Assembly (NCBI GenBank): GCA_900551055.1
Contig: URUK01000021.1
Span: 1 to 42,263, forward strand
Source: an uncultured Prevotella sp.
Lineage (GTDB): Bacteria; Bacteroidota; Bacteroidia; Bacteroidales; Bacteroidaceae
Reading direction: 5' to 3'
Length of the DNA stretch: 42,263 bases
In this document: positions 1 through 7,219 of the stretch, in pieces
How positions within the stretch are numbered: the first letter of the stretch is position 1
Layout: each line of letters opens with the position of its first letter
The notes under the pieces: generated by a model
Databases searched by the model: none
What the model was told of the DNA's origin: nothing
What the model saw: the letters and a program-made list of their open reading frames with translations, nothing else
Program-made: the position numbers and the translations under genes

Positions 1-127
1 TCTGTCAGGACACATATCACTGAATATCAAAGCATTACACCGCAAACTGACAGATGACAGAGGATTTACGTTTTTTATTTTTCGTTTTTACGTGTCGTCC
101 CCATCACAATCAAGTGTTATAGAAACC
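1..127. other. Intergenic, no gene seen
   Basis: No convincing coding frame, RNA gene or strong hairpin is visible here. It is the left edge of the window, beyond the 3' end of folA and the four-unit repeat that follows that gene. Confidence 0.5.
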
Positions 128-208
128 AAAAAGCGGTCTATCGCATTGCAATAGGCCGCTTTTTAGCGTGCAAAACATGGCCTTTCAGCGTGTAAAAGGT
201 CACCTTTT
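128..208. repeat. Four-unit 22-nt-period element, copy A
   Basis: Four 15-nt units begin at 128, 150, 172 and 194, separated by three 7-nt spacers (gcattgc, agcgtgc, agcgtgt), so the period is exactly 22 nt. Each unit is an A-tract, a GC-rich core and a T-tract. Units 1 and 2 are reverse complements with two mismatches and could form a 15-bp stem with a 7-nt loop; units 3 and 4 pair less well. The element lies just beyond the folA stop, where it could end or stabilise the transcript. Confidence 0.85.
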
Positions 209-252
209 ACAATGTCTCATCTAATATAAAAGCATTTACTTTTTTGCGGATG

Positions 253-735
253 TCACATCCTTTCATAGTCAACGAAGGCAAAGGGGTGAGCATGCCGCTC
301 GTCCGTGGCGTGCTCTTCGCGGCTTGTTTCGTGCCATCCGTTGTATTCGGGGAAGAAAGCGTCGGCCTCGTCGGGCGTGTCGTCAATCTCGGTAAGGCAC
401 AGGCGGTCGGCCAAAGGCAGTGCCTGCGTGTAGACTTCGGCGCCTCCTATTATATAAATGTCTTCGTTTTCAGAACAGTGCTTAAGGGCCTCGTCGAGCG
501 AACTGTACGTGTCGCAGCCCGGAAAGTCGCGCTGTGTGCGGCTTAATACTATGTTCCTGCGGTTGGGAAGTGCGCCCTTCGGCAGTGACTCGAATGTCTT
601 TCTTCCCATCAGGACGGTGTTGCCCGTAGTCAGAGCCTTAAATCTTTTCATGTCGTCCGGCAGCCTGTAAATCAGCTCGTTGTCTTTTCCTATTGCGCGG
701 TTGCGTGCCACTGCGGCGATGATTGATATTCTCAT
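253..735 (-). CDS. folA: Dihydrofolate reductase
   Basis: The 160-residue product matches the length and layout of bacterial DHFR, which reduces dihydrofolate to tetrahydrofolate with NADPH in the cytosol. Visible are the N-terminal ISIIAAVARNRAIG strand and loop, LPDDMKRFK with the substrate-binding acid at D28, MGRKTFESLP and NRRNIVLSR for NADPH binding, and IYIIGGAEVY near the C-terminus. The position of E. coli Trp22 appears to be Tyr23 here. It follows thyA on the same strand, which makes sense because ThyA produces the dihydrofolate that FolA recycles. A palindromic repeat fills the thyA-folA junction and a four-unit repeat follows the stop. The ATG at 735 needs no adjustment. Confidence 0.95.
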   Translation of the reverse strand: MRISIIAAVARNRAIGKDNELIYRLPDDMKRFKALTTGNTVLMGRKTFESLPKGALPNRRNIVLSRTQRDFPGCDTYSSLDEALKHCSENEDIYIIGGAEVYTQALPLADRLCLTEIDDTPDEADAFFPEYNGWHETSREEHATDERHAHPFAFVDYERM

Positions 736-760
736 AGTTGTACGTTTATATTTTTTAGGG

Positions 761-840
761 AGTTAAGAATTAAGAGTTAAGAATTAAGAAAATAACCTGC
801 AAAACATATTTTCTTAATTCTTAACTCTTAATTCTTAATT
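761..840. repeat. Palindrome with TTAAGA-type arms between thyA and folA
   Basis: The left arm 761-792 and right arm 809-840 are 32 nt each and reverse-complementary at 31 of 32 positions, with a 16-nt loop. Each arm is a degenerate tandem of ttaaga(a/g). The element fills nearly the whole junction. Read with the operon, the purine-rich arm directly follows the thyA stop. Confidence 0.9.
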
Positions 841-843
841 AAA

Positions 844-1638
844 TCACACGCTCACTGCTGCCTTGATATGCGGCCACGGGTTGTAGTTCTCTAATTTAAA
901 GTCTTCGTATTTGAAGTCGAAAATGTCCTTTACGTCAGGATTGATGGTCATTGTAGGCAACGTGCGCGGCGTGCGTGTGAGCTGTAGCCGTGCCTGTTCC
1001 AAGTGGTTGAGGTACAGGTGCGTGTCGCCGGTTGTGTGTATGAAGTCACCCGGTTTCAGCCCGGTTACCTGCGCCATCATCATCAATAGCAGTGCGTATG
1101 ACGCTATGTTGAACGGCACTCCGAGGAAAGTGTCGGCGCTGCGCTGGTAAAGCTGCAGGCTAAGGCGGCCGTCCGCCACGTAGAACTGGAACAGACAGTG
1201 GCACGGAGGCAGGTGCATCTGGTTGATTTCGGCCACGTTCCATGCGCTGACAATCATGCGGCGAGAGTCCGGGTTGTGGCGTATTTGCTCTATGACGCTC
1301 TTTATCTGGTCTATGTGTCCGCCGTTGTAGTCGGGCCACGAGCGCCATTGATGGCCGTATACGGGGCCGAGTTCGCCGTCAGGTCCGGCCCATTCGTCCC
1401 AGATGCTCACGCCATGTTCTTGCAGGTATTTCACGTTTGTGTCGCCTTTCAAGAACCAAAGCAGTTCGTAGATGATTGATTTCAGGTGCAGTTTTTTCGT
1501 CGTCAGCAACGGGAAACCGTCCTCTAAGTTAAAGCGCATCTGGTTTCCGAAGATGCTGATTGTGCCCGTTCCCGTGCGGTCGTGCTTCTTTACGCCTTCC
1601 GTAATAATGCGGTTGAGCAGGTCGAGATATTGTTTCAT
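844..1638 (-). CDS. thyA: Thymidylate synthase
   Basis: ThyA methylates dUMP to dTMP using methylene-tetrahydrofolate and releases dihydrofolate. The product shows HDRTGTGT near the N-terminus, the catalytic cysteine in LPPCHCLFQFYV at about residue 146, SRRMIVSAWN, the QLYQRSADTFLGVPFNIASY dUMP site and the HTTGDTHLYLNH folate region. An in-frame start at 1668 exists, but MKQYLDLLNRI at 1638 matches the family's N-terminus and gives 264 residues, exactly the E. coli length, so I use 1638. It sits between rsmF and folA in a leftward run and is probably co-transcribed with folA. Confidence 0.96.
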   Translation of the reverse strand: MKQYLDLLNRIITEGVKKHDRTGTGTISIFGNQMRFNLEDGFPLLTTKKLHLKSIIYELLWFLKGDTNVKYLQEHGVSIWDEWAGPDGELGPVYGHQWRSWPDYNGGHIDQIKSVIEQIRHNPDSRRMIVSAWNVAEINQMHLPPCHCLFQFYVADGRLSLQLYQRSADTFLGVPFNIASYALLLMMMAQVTGLKPGDFIHTTGDTHLYLNHLEQARLQLTRTPRTLPTMTINPDVKDIFDFKYEDFKLENYNPWPHIKAAVSV

Positions 1639-1663
1639 TTTCTGGTTTTTATAGGAGTGATAG

Positions 1664-1743
1664 GACAAATATGGCTGATTAGGCTTATGGATGTTGTTAC
1701 CCGACAGGTAATTTTAAATTTTTAATTGTTAATTTTTAATTCC
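1664..1743. repeat. Degenerate simple repeats in the rsmF-thyA junction
   Basis: The rsmF stop at 1722-1724 is followed, in the direction of transcription, by a single arm of aattaaaaattaac-type repeats (1710-1743 on the + strand). Near 1664-1690 there is a degenerate run of taggac/ttaggctta motifs. The pattern resembles one arm of the palindromes at other junctions, but no partner arm is visible. Confidence 0.45.
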
Positions 1744-3158
1744 ACAACACCGTTGTTCCCCTCCGGCGTGTGCGTGCTTTTTATCTTCCATTCAGCCGGA
1801 TACAGGTTGTTGGCGCGGTTGCCGATGTTCTTCTCAAAGCCGAGCGGTATGCCTTTGTAAGTCATAAGGACGTGTCCGCGCGGCGTTCCTTCGGGCAACG
1901 GCACGGCCTCTTTGCGCAGATAGCTCAATGCTTGGCCGTAATCAAGTTCTACGGAGGGGAAGGTTGACGTGTCAAGACTTGTCGACAGGGCCAGGGCTTG
2001 TGACGGAACAATGTCCTTTCCCTTCACTTCGCCGAGCTGTATGCCAGCCGACATGATATTGAGGCTTTTCGCCGCCATGTCGTAAAACGGTTTCCACGGG
2101 CGCGGTATGGCTGCAATGGTGCCGTTGTTGGCGGTTATTTCAAATGCTTCAGGCTGCTTGAGCCATCTTGCGCAGGCGTTGGCGGCGGCGTTGTTGCGGC
2201 TTTGCGGTCTTTCGCCTTTCGTCCTTTTAGCCCTCACACGGTCGTTCGCAGCAGTGGCATCGCCCGGTTTCCGCATCACAGCCATGAACAGGCCTTCGCC
2301 TTTTGCCTTGCCGGGTATGAAGCGGTACACGGGCTTGTCGAAGCCGGGAAGCACCGAACCCGTTATGCCCCAGCCGTCGTCAATGTCGACGGAGAGCATT
2401 TCCGCGCCCAGCTCTTCACATATATATAATGTGTTCTCCTCGTCTTCCCGGGTGTTGAAGGTGCATGTAGAATATACGAACAGCCCTCCGGGGCGCAGGC
2501 ACTGCCATGCGTCCGTAACGATTTCGCGCTGCAGCCGCCAGCATTTTTCCACGTTCTGCACGCTCCATTCGCCTATGGCGGCAGGGTCTTTGCGGAACAT
2601 TCCTTCGCCCGAGCACGGCACGTCGGCCAGTATTACGTCGAACATCAGGCCACTGCGGCGGAAGTCCTGCGGATAGTTGTTTGTCACAATAGTGTCGGGA
2701 TGGCCCTGTTTCTGTATGTTCTCCGCCAGTATCTGAGCGCGCTGGCGTATCGGTTCGTTGCTTACGAGCAGGCTGCCTTCTACCAGTGCGGCACGCGCCA
2801 CGGTAGACTTGCCGCCCGGAGCGGCGCAGAGGTCGAGCATCCTGACCGGCATTTCGGCGGCATACTGGCGCAGGACACGGTCGAGAAACATCGACGAAGC
2901 CTCCTGCACATAGTACATTCCAGCATGGAGCATCGGGTCGAAAGTGAAGTTAGGCCGTGAGGCGAGGTAAAAACCGTCCTTGCACCATGGCACTTCGCCG
3001 TTGCATCCTGCAACCGTCCAGCCTTTTCCGCTGCATTTCCAAGGGTTCAGCCTTATGCTTACCGGCGGCTCGGCGGCAAGTCCCTGTTCAAGGATATGCC
3101 ACGTTGTGTCGCCGAGGGCGGCTTTCGTCAGCTTGATAAAGTCTTCGGGCAGCGTCAT
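1722..3158 (-). CDS. rsmF: NOL1/NOP2/Sun-family rRNA (cytosine-C5) methyltransferase, RsmF-like
   Basis: The product is 478 residues, close to E. coli RsmF (about 480). It carries the family's SAM motif AAPGGKS (112-118), the motif IV cysteine in DVPCSGEGMF (C182) and the catalytic cysteine in YSTCTF (C232). This cysteine pair defines RNA m5C methyltransferases. The region beyond about residue 330 fits the C-terminal RsmF/PUA-type RNA-binding part. The likely substrate is 16S rRNA; the exact site cannot be read from sequence. A TAnnTTTG box lies upstream at 3193-3186. The last codons run into an A/T-rich repeat arm. It is the first gene of the leftward rsmF-thyA-folA run. Confidence 0.88.
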   Translation of the reverse strand: MTLPEDFIKLTKAALGDTTWHILEQGLAAEPPVSIRLNPWKCSGKGWTVAGCNGEVPWCKDGFYLASRPNFTFDPMLHAGMYYVQEASSMFLDRVLRQYAAEMPVRMLDLCAAPGGKSTVARAALVEGSLLVSNEPIRQRAQILAENIQKQGHPDTIVTNNYPQDFRRSGLMFDVILADVPCSGEGMFRKDPAAIGEWSVQNVEKCWRLQREIVTDAWQCLRPGGLFVYSTCTFNTREDEENTLYICEELGAEMLSVDIDDGWGITGSVLPGFDKPVYRFIPGKAKGEGLFMAVMRKPGDATAANDRVRAKRTKGERPQSRNNAAANACARWLKQPEAFEITANNGTIAAIPRPWKPFYDMAAKSLNIMSAGIQLGEVKGKDIVPSQALALSTSLDTSTFPSVELDYGQALSYLRKEAVPLPEGTPRGHVLMTYKGIPLGFEKNIGNRANNLYPAEWKIKSTHTPEGNNGVVELKINN

Positions 3159-3185
3159 TAAGCGTATGTGTAAATACTTGGTTTA

Positions 3186-3193
3186 CAAAGGTA
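3186..3193 (-). promoter_or_regulatory. Predicted -7 box for rsmF
   Basis: The minus strand reads TACCTTTG, matching the Bacteroidetes TAnnTTTG -7 consensus, about 28 nt before the rsmF start. This is a motif match only. Confidence 0.6.
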
Positions 3194-3267
3194 ACACAAT
3201 CAAGCGCAAAGTTAATAATTATTTTAAAATTTTTATACAAAATGTTGGTTGATTAACCTTATAAGCT

Positions 3268-3275
3268 TAACTTTG
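3268..3275 (+). promoter_or_regulatory. Predicted -7 box for the outer-membrane protein gene
   Basis: TAACTTTG matches the TAnnTTTG consensus. The start codon is at 3395, which implies a leader of about 110 nt. The box is divergent from the rsmF promoter 75 nt away. Confidence 0.55.
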
Positions 3276-3394
3276 CAGAAAAATAGGCATCAAATCATCC
3301 GTTTTGGATAATAATGTCGCCGTTTCGTTTACATTATTTAGCATTGTTGGAAATTCAGAAGCAATCATATTATTAACAAAACAACAATCAAATC

Positions 3395-4159
3395 ATGACA
3401 TTAAGACATCTTGTATTGTCATTGACAATGCTCTGCGGTGCATTGACAGTCAGCGCGCAGGAAGAAGACAAAAACATGTTCAACCACCTTTCGGCAGGTG
3501 TCAACGTTGGAACTCCCGGTATAGGCTTCGACGTTGCGGCGCCTATCGGCAACTATGTGCAGGTTCGTGCAGGTGTGTCTTTCATGCCAAACATCAAGTT
3601 CGGCACTGATCTTGACATAAGCGACGGCGGCAGCATAGCAGGTTATAGAATACCTGAAACGTTGGAAGTTGAGGCCAAGGTGGGCTTCACCAACGGAAAG
3701 CTGCTGTTCGACGTGTTCCCTTTCAAAAGCAGTTCGTTCCACATCACGGCAGGCGCTTACTTCGGCTCGTCGGCCATAATCAAGGCTTATAATAAGGAAG
3801 ACGGCGTGCTTCAGGATTTGGCTGACTATAACAGGGCCAATCCGGGAAATGAAATCGGTTACGAACTGGGCGACTATCTGCTTACGCCGGACGAGGATGG
3901 AAACATCAAAGCGGAGATAAAGACAGCATCGTTCAAGCCCTACGTCGGACTCGGTTTCGGCCGTGCTGTCCCCAAGAAGCGCATCGGCTTCATGTTCGAG
4001 GCCGGCGTACAGTTCTGGGGTTCGCCCAAACTGTATTGTAACGGCGACCGTCTTACCGAGGAAGATTTCAACGGCGAGGACGGCGGACTTATGAAGACGT
4101 TGAGCAAAATCACCGTTTATCCCGTCATAAACTTCCGCATTTGCGGCAGGATTCTTTAA
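3395..4159 (+). CDS. Predicted outer-membrane beta-barrel protein
   Basis: The 254-residue product starts with a clear Sec signal peptide (MTLRHLVLSLTMLCGALTVSAQ, probable cleavage after SAQ). It continues with short alternating hydrophobic/polar strands (LSAGVNVGTPGIGFDVAAP, VQVRAGVSFMPN, FKPYVGLGFGRAV, IGFMFEAGVQFWG) typical of a small outer-membrane barrel. I do not recognise a named family. It is flanked by divergent and convergent genes, so it is probably transcribed alone from the TAACTTTG box. A four-unit repeat and a 39-bp palindrome follow its stop. The function is unknown; porin-like, structural or adhesin roles are all possible. Confidence 0.75.
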   Translation: MTLRHLVLSLTMLCGALTVSAQEEDKNMFNHLSAGVNVGTPGIGFDVAAPIGNYVQVRAGVSFMPNIKFGTDLDISDGGSIAGYRIPETLEVEAKVGFTNGKLLFDVFPFKSSSFHITAGAYFGSSAIIKAYNKEDGVLQDLADYNRANPGNEIGYELGDYLLTPDEDGNIKAEIKTASFKPYVGLGFGRAVPKKRIGFMFEAGVQFWGSPKLYCNGDRLTEEDFNGEDGGLMKTLSKITVYPVINFRICGRIL

Positions 4160-4215
4160 CGCCTGCAGGCAGTTTGCACACCGGTGTGTAAGCTGTTGAC
4201 AGTCAGGCATATTAT

Positions 4216-4296
4216 AAAAGGCCGTCTTTTAGCTTGTAAAAGACGGCCTTTTGCATTCCAATTGATGGCCTTTTGCAGTGCAATTAGCCATGTTTT
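4216..4296. repeat. Four-unit 22-nt-period element, copy B
   Basis: Units start at 4216, 4238, 4260 and 4282, with spacers agcttgt, gcattcc and gcagtgc. Units 1 and 2 are perfect reverse complements (15-bp stem, 7-nt loop); units 3 and 4 pair imperfectly. It lies about 55 nt after the outer-membrane protein stop. Confidence 0.9.
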
Positions 4297-4402
4297 AAAT
4301 TGAGAATGGAGAGTTGAGAGTGGAGAATTATGATTTGCTTTGTTGGCAGACAGCCTTAAAAGTAATCATAATTCTCCACTCTCAACTCTCCATTCTCAAT
4401 TT
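4297..4402. repeat. Perfect 39-bp palindrome with GAGAGTTGA-type arms
   Basis: Arms 4297-4335 and 4364-4402 are perfect reverse complements over 39 nt, with a 28-nt loop. Each arm is built from degenerate units such as tgagaatggaga and gttgagagtggaga. The element sits between convergent genes, directly after copy B of the four-unit element and directly before a GGGTGGGT-type repeat. Confidence 0.92.
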
Positions 4403-4410
4403 TAAGCGAT

Positions 4411-4446
4411 ACCCACCCCAGCCCTCCCGAGGGGAGGGAGCTTGAT
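4411..4446. repeat. GGGTGGGT-family repeat, left-facing copy
   Basis: The sequence runs acccacccca to cttgat with the internal dyad ccctcccga-ggggaggg. It is one of nine copies in the window. A degenerate gtcttat/cggtctta run follows at about 4456-4515. Confidence 0.85.
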
Positions 4447-4554
4447 ATGCTTTTTCCAATAGGTTTTATTTGTCTTATCGGTCTTATTCGTCCTGTTCAG
4501 CCGACAGGCTTTAATGAGGATGGCAAATGGTGCTGTTGACCTGCCAATAAACCG

Positions 4555-5655
4555 TCAAATGAAATCGTTTAACAGCTGTATTACCTTGTCAACGTCCTCT
4601 TCCGGCATTGTCTGGTTTAGCGGAATGCTAAGCTCTTCGCGGTGTATGCGCTCTGTTATGGGCAGGTTCAGGCCGCCGAGTTCTGCGTAGCATTGCTGCC
4701 GGTGGGGCGGAATGGGGTAGTGGATGATGGTCTGCACGCCGCTGTCGGTCAAGTAGCGTTGCAGCTCGTCGCGCCTTTTGCAAAGTACGGGGAATATGTG
4801 GTGTACGCTGTTGGCGCAGAAGTCGCTGCTTGGCAGGTGCAGTTCAGGGTTGTTTATTTCGCTGATGTAATGCTTGGCGATGGCCCGGCGCGTAGCGTTG
4901 TCTTCGTCAAGATACTTCAGCTTGACGCGGAGTACGGCGGCTTGAAGCTCGTCCATCCGGCTGTTACGTCCCCTCATGTCGAACACGTACTTGCGGCTTG
5001 AGCCGTAATTGCCGAGGGCGCGCACTGTTGCGGCAAGCTCGTCGTCGTCTGTCGTGACGGCTCCTGCGTCGCCGAGGGCGCCGAGGTTCTTGCCCGGATA
5101 GAAGCTGTGGCCTGCCGCGTCGCCAAGGCTGCCGGTGCGTCTGTCGCCGAACGTGCATCCGTGTGCCTGCGCGTTGTCTTCTATAAGCTTCAGGTTGTGC
5201 CGCTTGCAGATGTCCGCAAGCCTTTCGGTATATGCGCAACGGCCGTACAGATGGACTAGCATGACGGCCTTTGTCCGCGGCGTTACGGCCTGTTCTATGA
5301 GGCTGTCGTCAATCTGGAAGGTGTCAATCCGCGGCTCGACCAATACCGGTTTCAGCCCGTTTTCGCTGATAGCCAGTATGCTGGCGATGTACGTATTGGC
5401 CGGAACTATTACCTCGTCGCCCCTTTGCATCACGCCCATTTCGATGTAAGCCCTTAATATCAGTGTGAGCGCATCAAGCCCGTTGCCGCATCCGATGCAG
5501 TGTTTCGTGCCGATGTAAGCGGCGTATTCCTGCTCGAAAAGCCTCGTTTCCTCGCCTTGCAGATACCATCCGCCGTTGACGACGCGGCTTGCAGCTTCGC
5601 TTATTTCAGCCCCGTGCATGGACGTGACCTTGCCCAATTCAAGATATTTTATCAT
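4555..5655 (-). CDS. DegT/DnrJ/EryC1 sugar aminotransferase, FdtB/QdtB-like
   Basis: This PLP enzyme is predicted to aminate C3 of a dTDP-3-keto-6-deoxyhexose. The 366-residue product has GCGNGLDAL (cofactor phosphate region), VIVPANTYIASILAI, LIEDNAQAHG (the acid pairing with PLP N1) and GHSFYPGKNLGALGDAGAV with the Schiff-base lysine at about K189. The first ATG of the open frame is at 5682. The ATG at 5655 overlaps the upstream stop as ATGA and begins MIKYLELGKV, the usual N-terminus, so I prefer it. It is the last gene of a three-gene overlapping operon with the ketoisomerase and an acyltransferase, which points to the 3-amino sugar role. FdtB and QdtB cannot be told apart here. Confidence 0.88.
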   Translation of the reverse strand: MIKYLELGKVTSMHGAEISEAASRVVNGGWYLQGEETRLFEQEYAAYIGTKHCIGCGNGLDALTLILRAYIEMGVMQRGDEVIVPANTYIASILAISENGLKPVLVEPRIDTFQIDDSLIEQAVTPRTKAVMLVHLYGRCAYTERLADICKRHNLKLIEDNAQAHGCTFGDRRTGSLGDAAGHSFYPGKNLGALGDAGAVTTDDDELAATVRALGNYGSSRKYVFDMRGRNSRMDELQAAVLRVKLKYLDEDNATRRAIAKHYISEINNPELHLPSSDFCANSVHHIFPVLCKRRDELQRYLTDSGVQTIIHYPIPPHRQQCYAELGGLNLPITERIHREELSIPLNQTMPEEDVDKVIQLLNDFI

Positions 5656-6590
5656 AATGTCCATTCGTAAGTGTCGTAACACACGCCTCTGCCGCCAAAC
5701 CCTTCCTTCTGGAATATAAGCGACTCGTTGAGATACTTGCCGCCATTCTCGGTGGAACGGCCGAAGTCAAAGTACTTGAATGAAGCAGAGGCATTGTTTA
5801 TCAGGTAATCGAACAGCAAGTCGAGTGCCCCAAGTTGCTTGCCTTCCGGTGACGCCGAGATGTATTGTGTGTGTACAACGTGCCGGTTGATGTAAAGGAC
5901 TACGCCGCCAATGGTTTCTTCTCCGAGTATGGCTACGTACAGTTTGATGTTCGACGGGAAACGGTTTGCCAGCAGTTCAAGTTCTCCGTAAGTGTGGACA
6001 GGGGCTACTCCGTATTTGCTTTCCAAGTTCTCGTCGAGTATCTGCCAGAAAGCTGCGGTGTCGTTGCTTTCTTTTACGGTGATGCCTGACTGCTTTGCTT
6101 TCTTTATGCAGCGGCGGCGCAGCTCGCCGAACTTGAGCCTGCGGTCAAGGAATATTGTCGATGAGATGTCGCGTGCGGCAAGTTTTGCACCGCAAATGTT
6201 CACGATTGCATACAGGTCTTCTTCCGAAGCATGAGACGGATAAATCCAAGGCACGGGCTTGTAGGCAACTTTCCGTATGCCCGATGCTTGCAAGTAGCTG
6301 TTCAATTCGCTGAAAAGCGTGCACACGGCGGCGGCTTTCGCATCACAGTCCGTGACAAGTCCGCCGTAGGTCAGCCCCTGGTGTGAGTACAGAGTGCCGT
6401 CTTTTACGTTGGCAGGGAGCACTGCGTAAAGCCTGTCTTTAATGTAGAACATCAGCGAATGGTCGTCGAAACGGTCGCTGTGATAGTCCATGTAATTGCG
6501 GTCGAACAGGAAAGTGCCGTTCTTCGAGCGACCTATAAAGTCGTTCCACTCCGCCTTTTTGTCGGCTGAATATCTTGTTATTTCGAACAT
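5652..6590 (-). CDS. FemAB/GNAT-like acyltransferase of the amino-sugar operon
   Basis: The 312-residue product resembles the Acetyltransf_6/FemAB-like GNAT proteins: a beta-rich N-terminal half, a basic helix (RRRCIKKAKQSGI) near 160-170, LYVAILGEETIGGVVLY as the core acyl-CoA strand, and YFDFGRSTENGGKYLNE near the C-terminus. It overlaps the ketoisomerase gene by 13 nt and the aminotransferase gene by 4 nt, so translation is probably coupled. By position it should acylate the 3-amino group. Characterised FdtC/QdtC enzymes use left-handed beta-helix folds, so this would be a non-homologous replacement. An aminoacyl or other acyl donor is also possible; the substrate assignment is inferred from context only. 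Confidence 0.72.
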   Translation of the reverse strand: MFEITRYSADKKAEWNDFIGRSKNGTFLFDRNYMDYHSDRFDDHSLMFYIKDRLYAVLPANVKDGTLYSHQGLTYGGLVTDCDAKAAAVCTLFSELNSYLQASGIRKVAYKPVPWIYPSHASEEDLYAIVNICGAKLAARDISSTIFLDRRLKFGELRRRCIKKAKQSGITVKESNDTAAFWQILDENLESKYGVAPVHTYGELELLANRFPSNIKLYVAILGEETIGGVVLYINRHVVHTQYISASPEGKQLGALDLLFDYLINNASASFKYFDFGRSTENGGKYLNESLIFQKEGFGGRGVCYDTYEWTL

Positions 6591-6991
6591 CTTACGTATT
6601 CCAGAAACTCGTTATAGTCACGGATGTAGTCGCTCTCGTCGTAAAGTTCGGACGCAAGGACGAGACATACCGCACCGGAAGAGAAGTCGTCAAGCGTTCG
6701 CCAGATGCCAGTCTCGATTTCAAGTCCTTGGTATGGGTGGTTGAGAAGGAACGTTTTTTTGTCCGTTCCGTCATCGAGCGTCACGGTGAAGCTGCCGCTC
6801 AACGCAACAAGAAACTGCTTCAGCCGCTTGTGGGCGTGGCCTCCGCGGCATTCGCCGCCCGGCACGTCGTACACCCAATAGACGCGCTTTATGTCGAAGG
6901 GTATGTCGGCAAGTCCCTCTACTACCGACAAGTTGCCCCTTATGTCGGTGATTTTCTTTATGTCAACGATTTTCGCTTCAGATACTTTCAT
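6578..6991 (-). CDS. FdtA/QdtA-family dTDP-4-keto-6-deoxyglucose 3,4-ketoisomerase
   Basis: The 137-residue single-domain cupin belongs to the FdtA/QdtA (WxcM-like) family. It moves the keto group of dTDP-4-keto-6-deoxyglucose from C4 to C3. The hallmark RGGHAHK at 49-55 supplies the two active-site histidines (H52, H54), followed by the strand KQFLVALSGSFTVTLDDG and the NHPYQGLEI segment. Length and start match the family. It leads the operon with the acyltransferase and aminotransferase. Its substrate would come from RfbB, encoded about 4 kb away. I see no TAnnTTTG box upstream. Whether C4 ends up galacto or gluco (FdtA or QdtA) is not readable. Confidence 0.9.
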   Translation of the reverse strand: MKVSEAKIVDIKKITDIRGNLSVVEGLADIPFDIKRVYWVYDVPGGECRGGHAHKRLKQFLVALSGSFTVTLDDGTDKKTFLLNHPYQGLEIETGIWRTLDDFSSGAVCLVLASELYDESDYIRDYNEFLEYVRCSK

Positions 6992-7144
6992 ACCTTATTA
7001 ACGTATGTTTCCGCCTTTTGTTATAATGTGAAACAGGAAAAATTGAATGCCGGCAGATGTCTTTACGGAGGGTGTGATATGGCATATCGGCATGAAATAA
7101 GCAGATAGTTATGCATTAAAGCATTATAAATATCTCTAATTGAG

Positions 7145-7152
7145 TATATTTG
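7145..7152 (+). promoter_or_regulatory. Predicted -7 box for the glycosyltransferase-like gene
   Basis: TATATTTG matches TAnnTTTG and is followed by CA, as in most other boxes here. The start codon is at 7220. Confidence 0.55.
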
Positions 7153-7219
7153 CAACAAATTTGTCCGTTATGTTTGCCTAACGGATTAAAAGCCTTTTTT
7201 ACTGCAAACAGCAATCATT

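Noticed and set aside
128..208. The four-unit elements as CRISPR arrays
   Set aside because: Units diverge within one array, spacers are only 7 nt, unit number is fixed at four, and no cas gene is present.
1639..1668. Ten-residue N-terminal extension of ThyA
   Set aside because: The internal ATG at 1638 matches the family N-terminus and gives exactly 264 residues; the extension has no family support.
3419..4210. Long open frame (263 codons) on the minus strand opposite the outer-membrane protein gene
   Set aside because: It is antisense to a gene with a clear signal peptide and barrel pattern. Its translation has no recognisable domain or start context, and codon choice follows the opposite strand.
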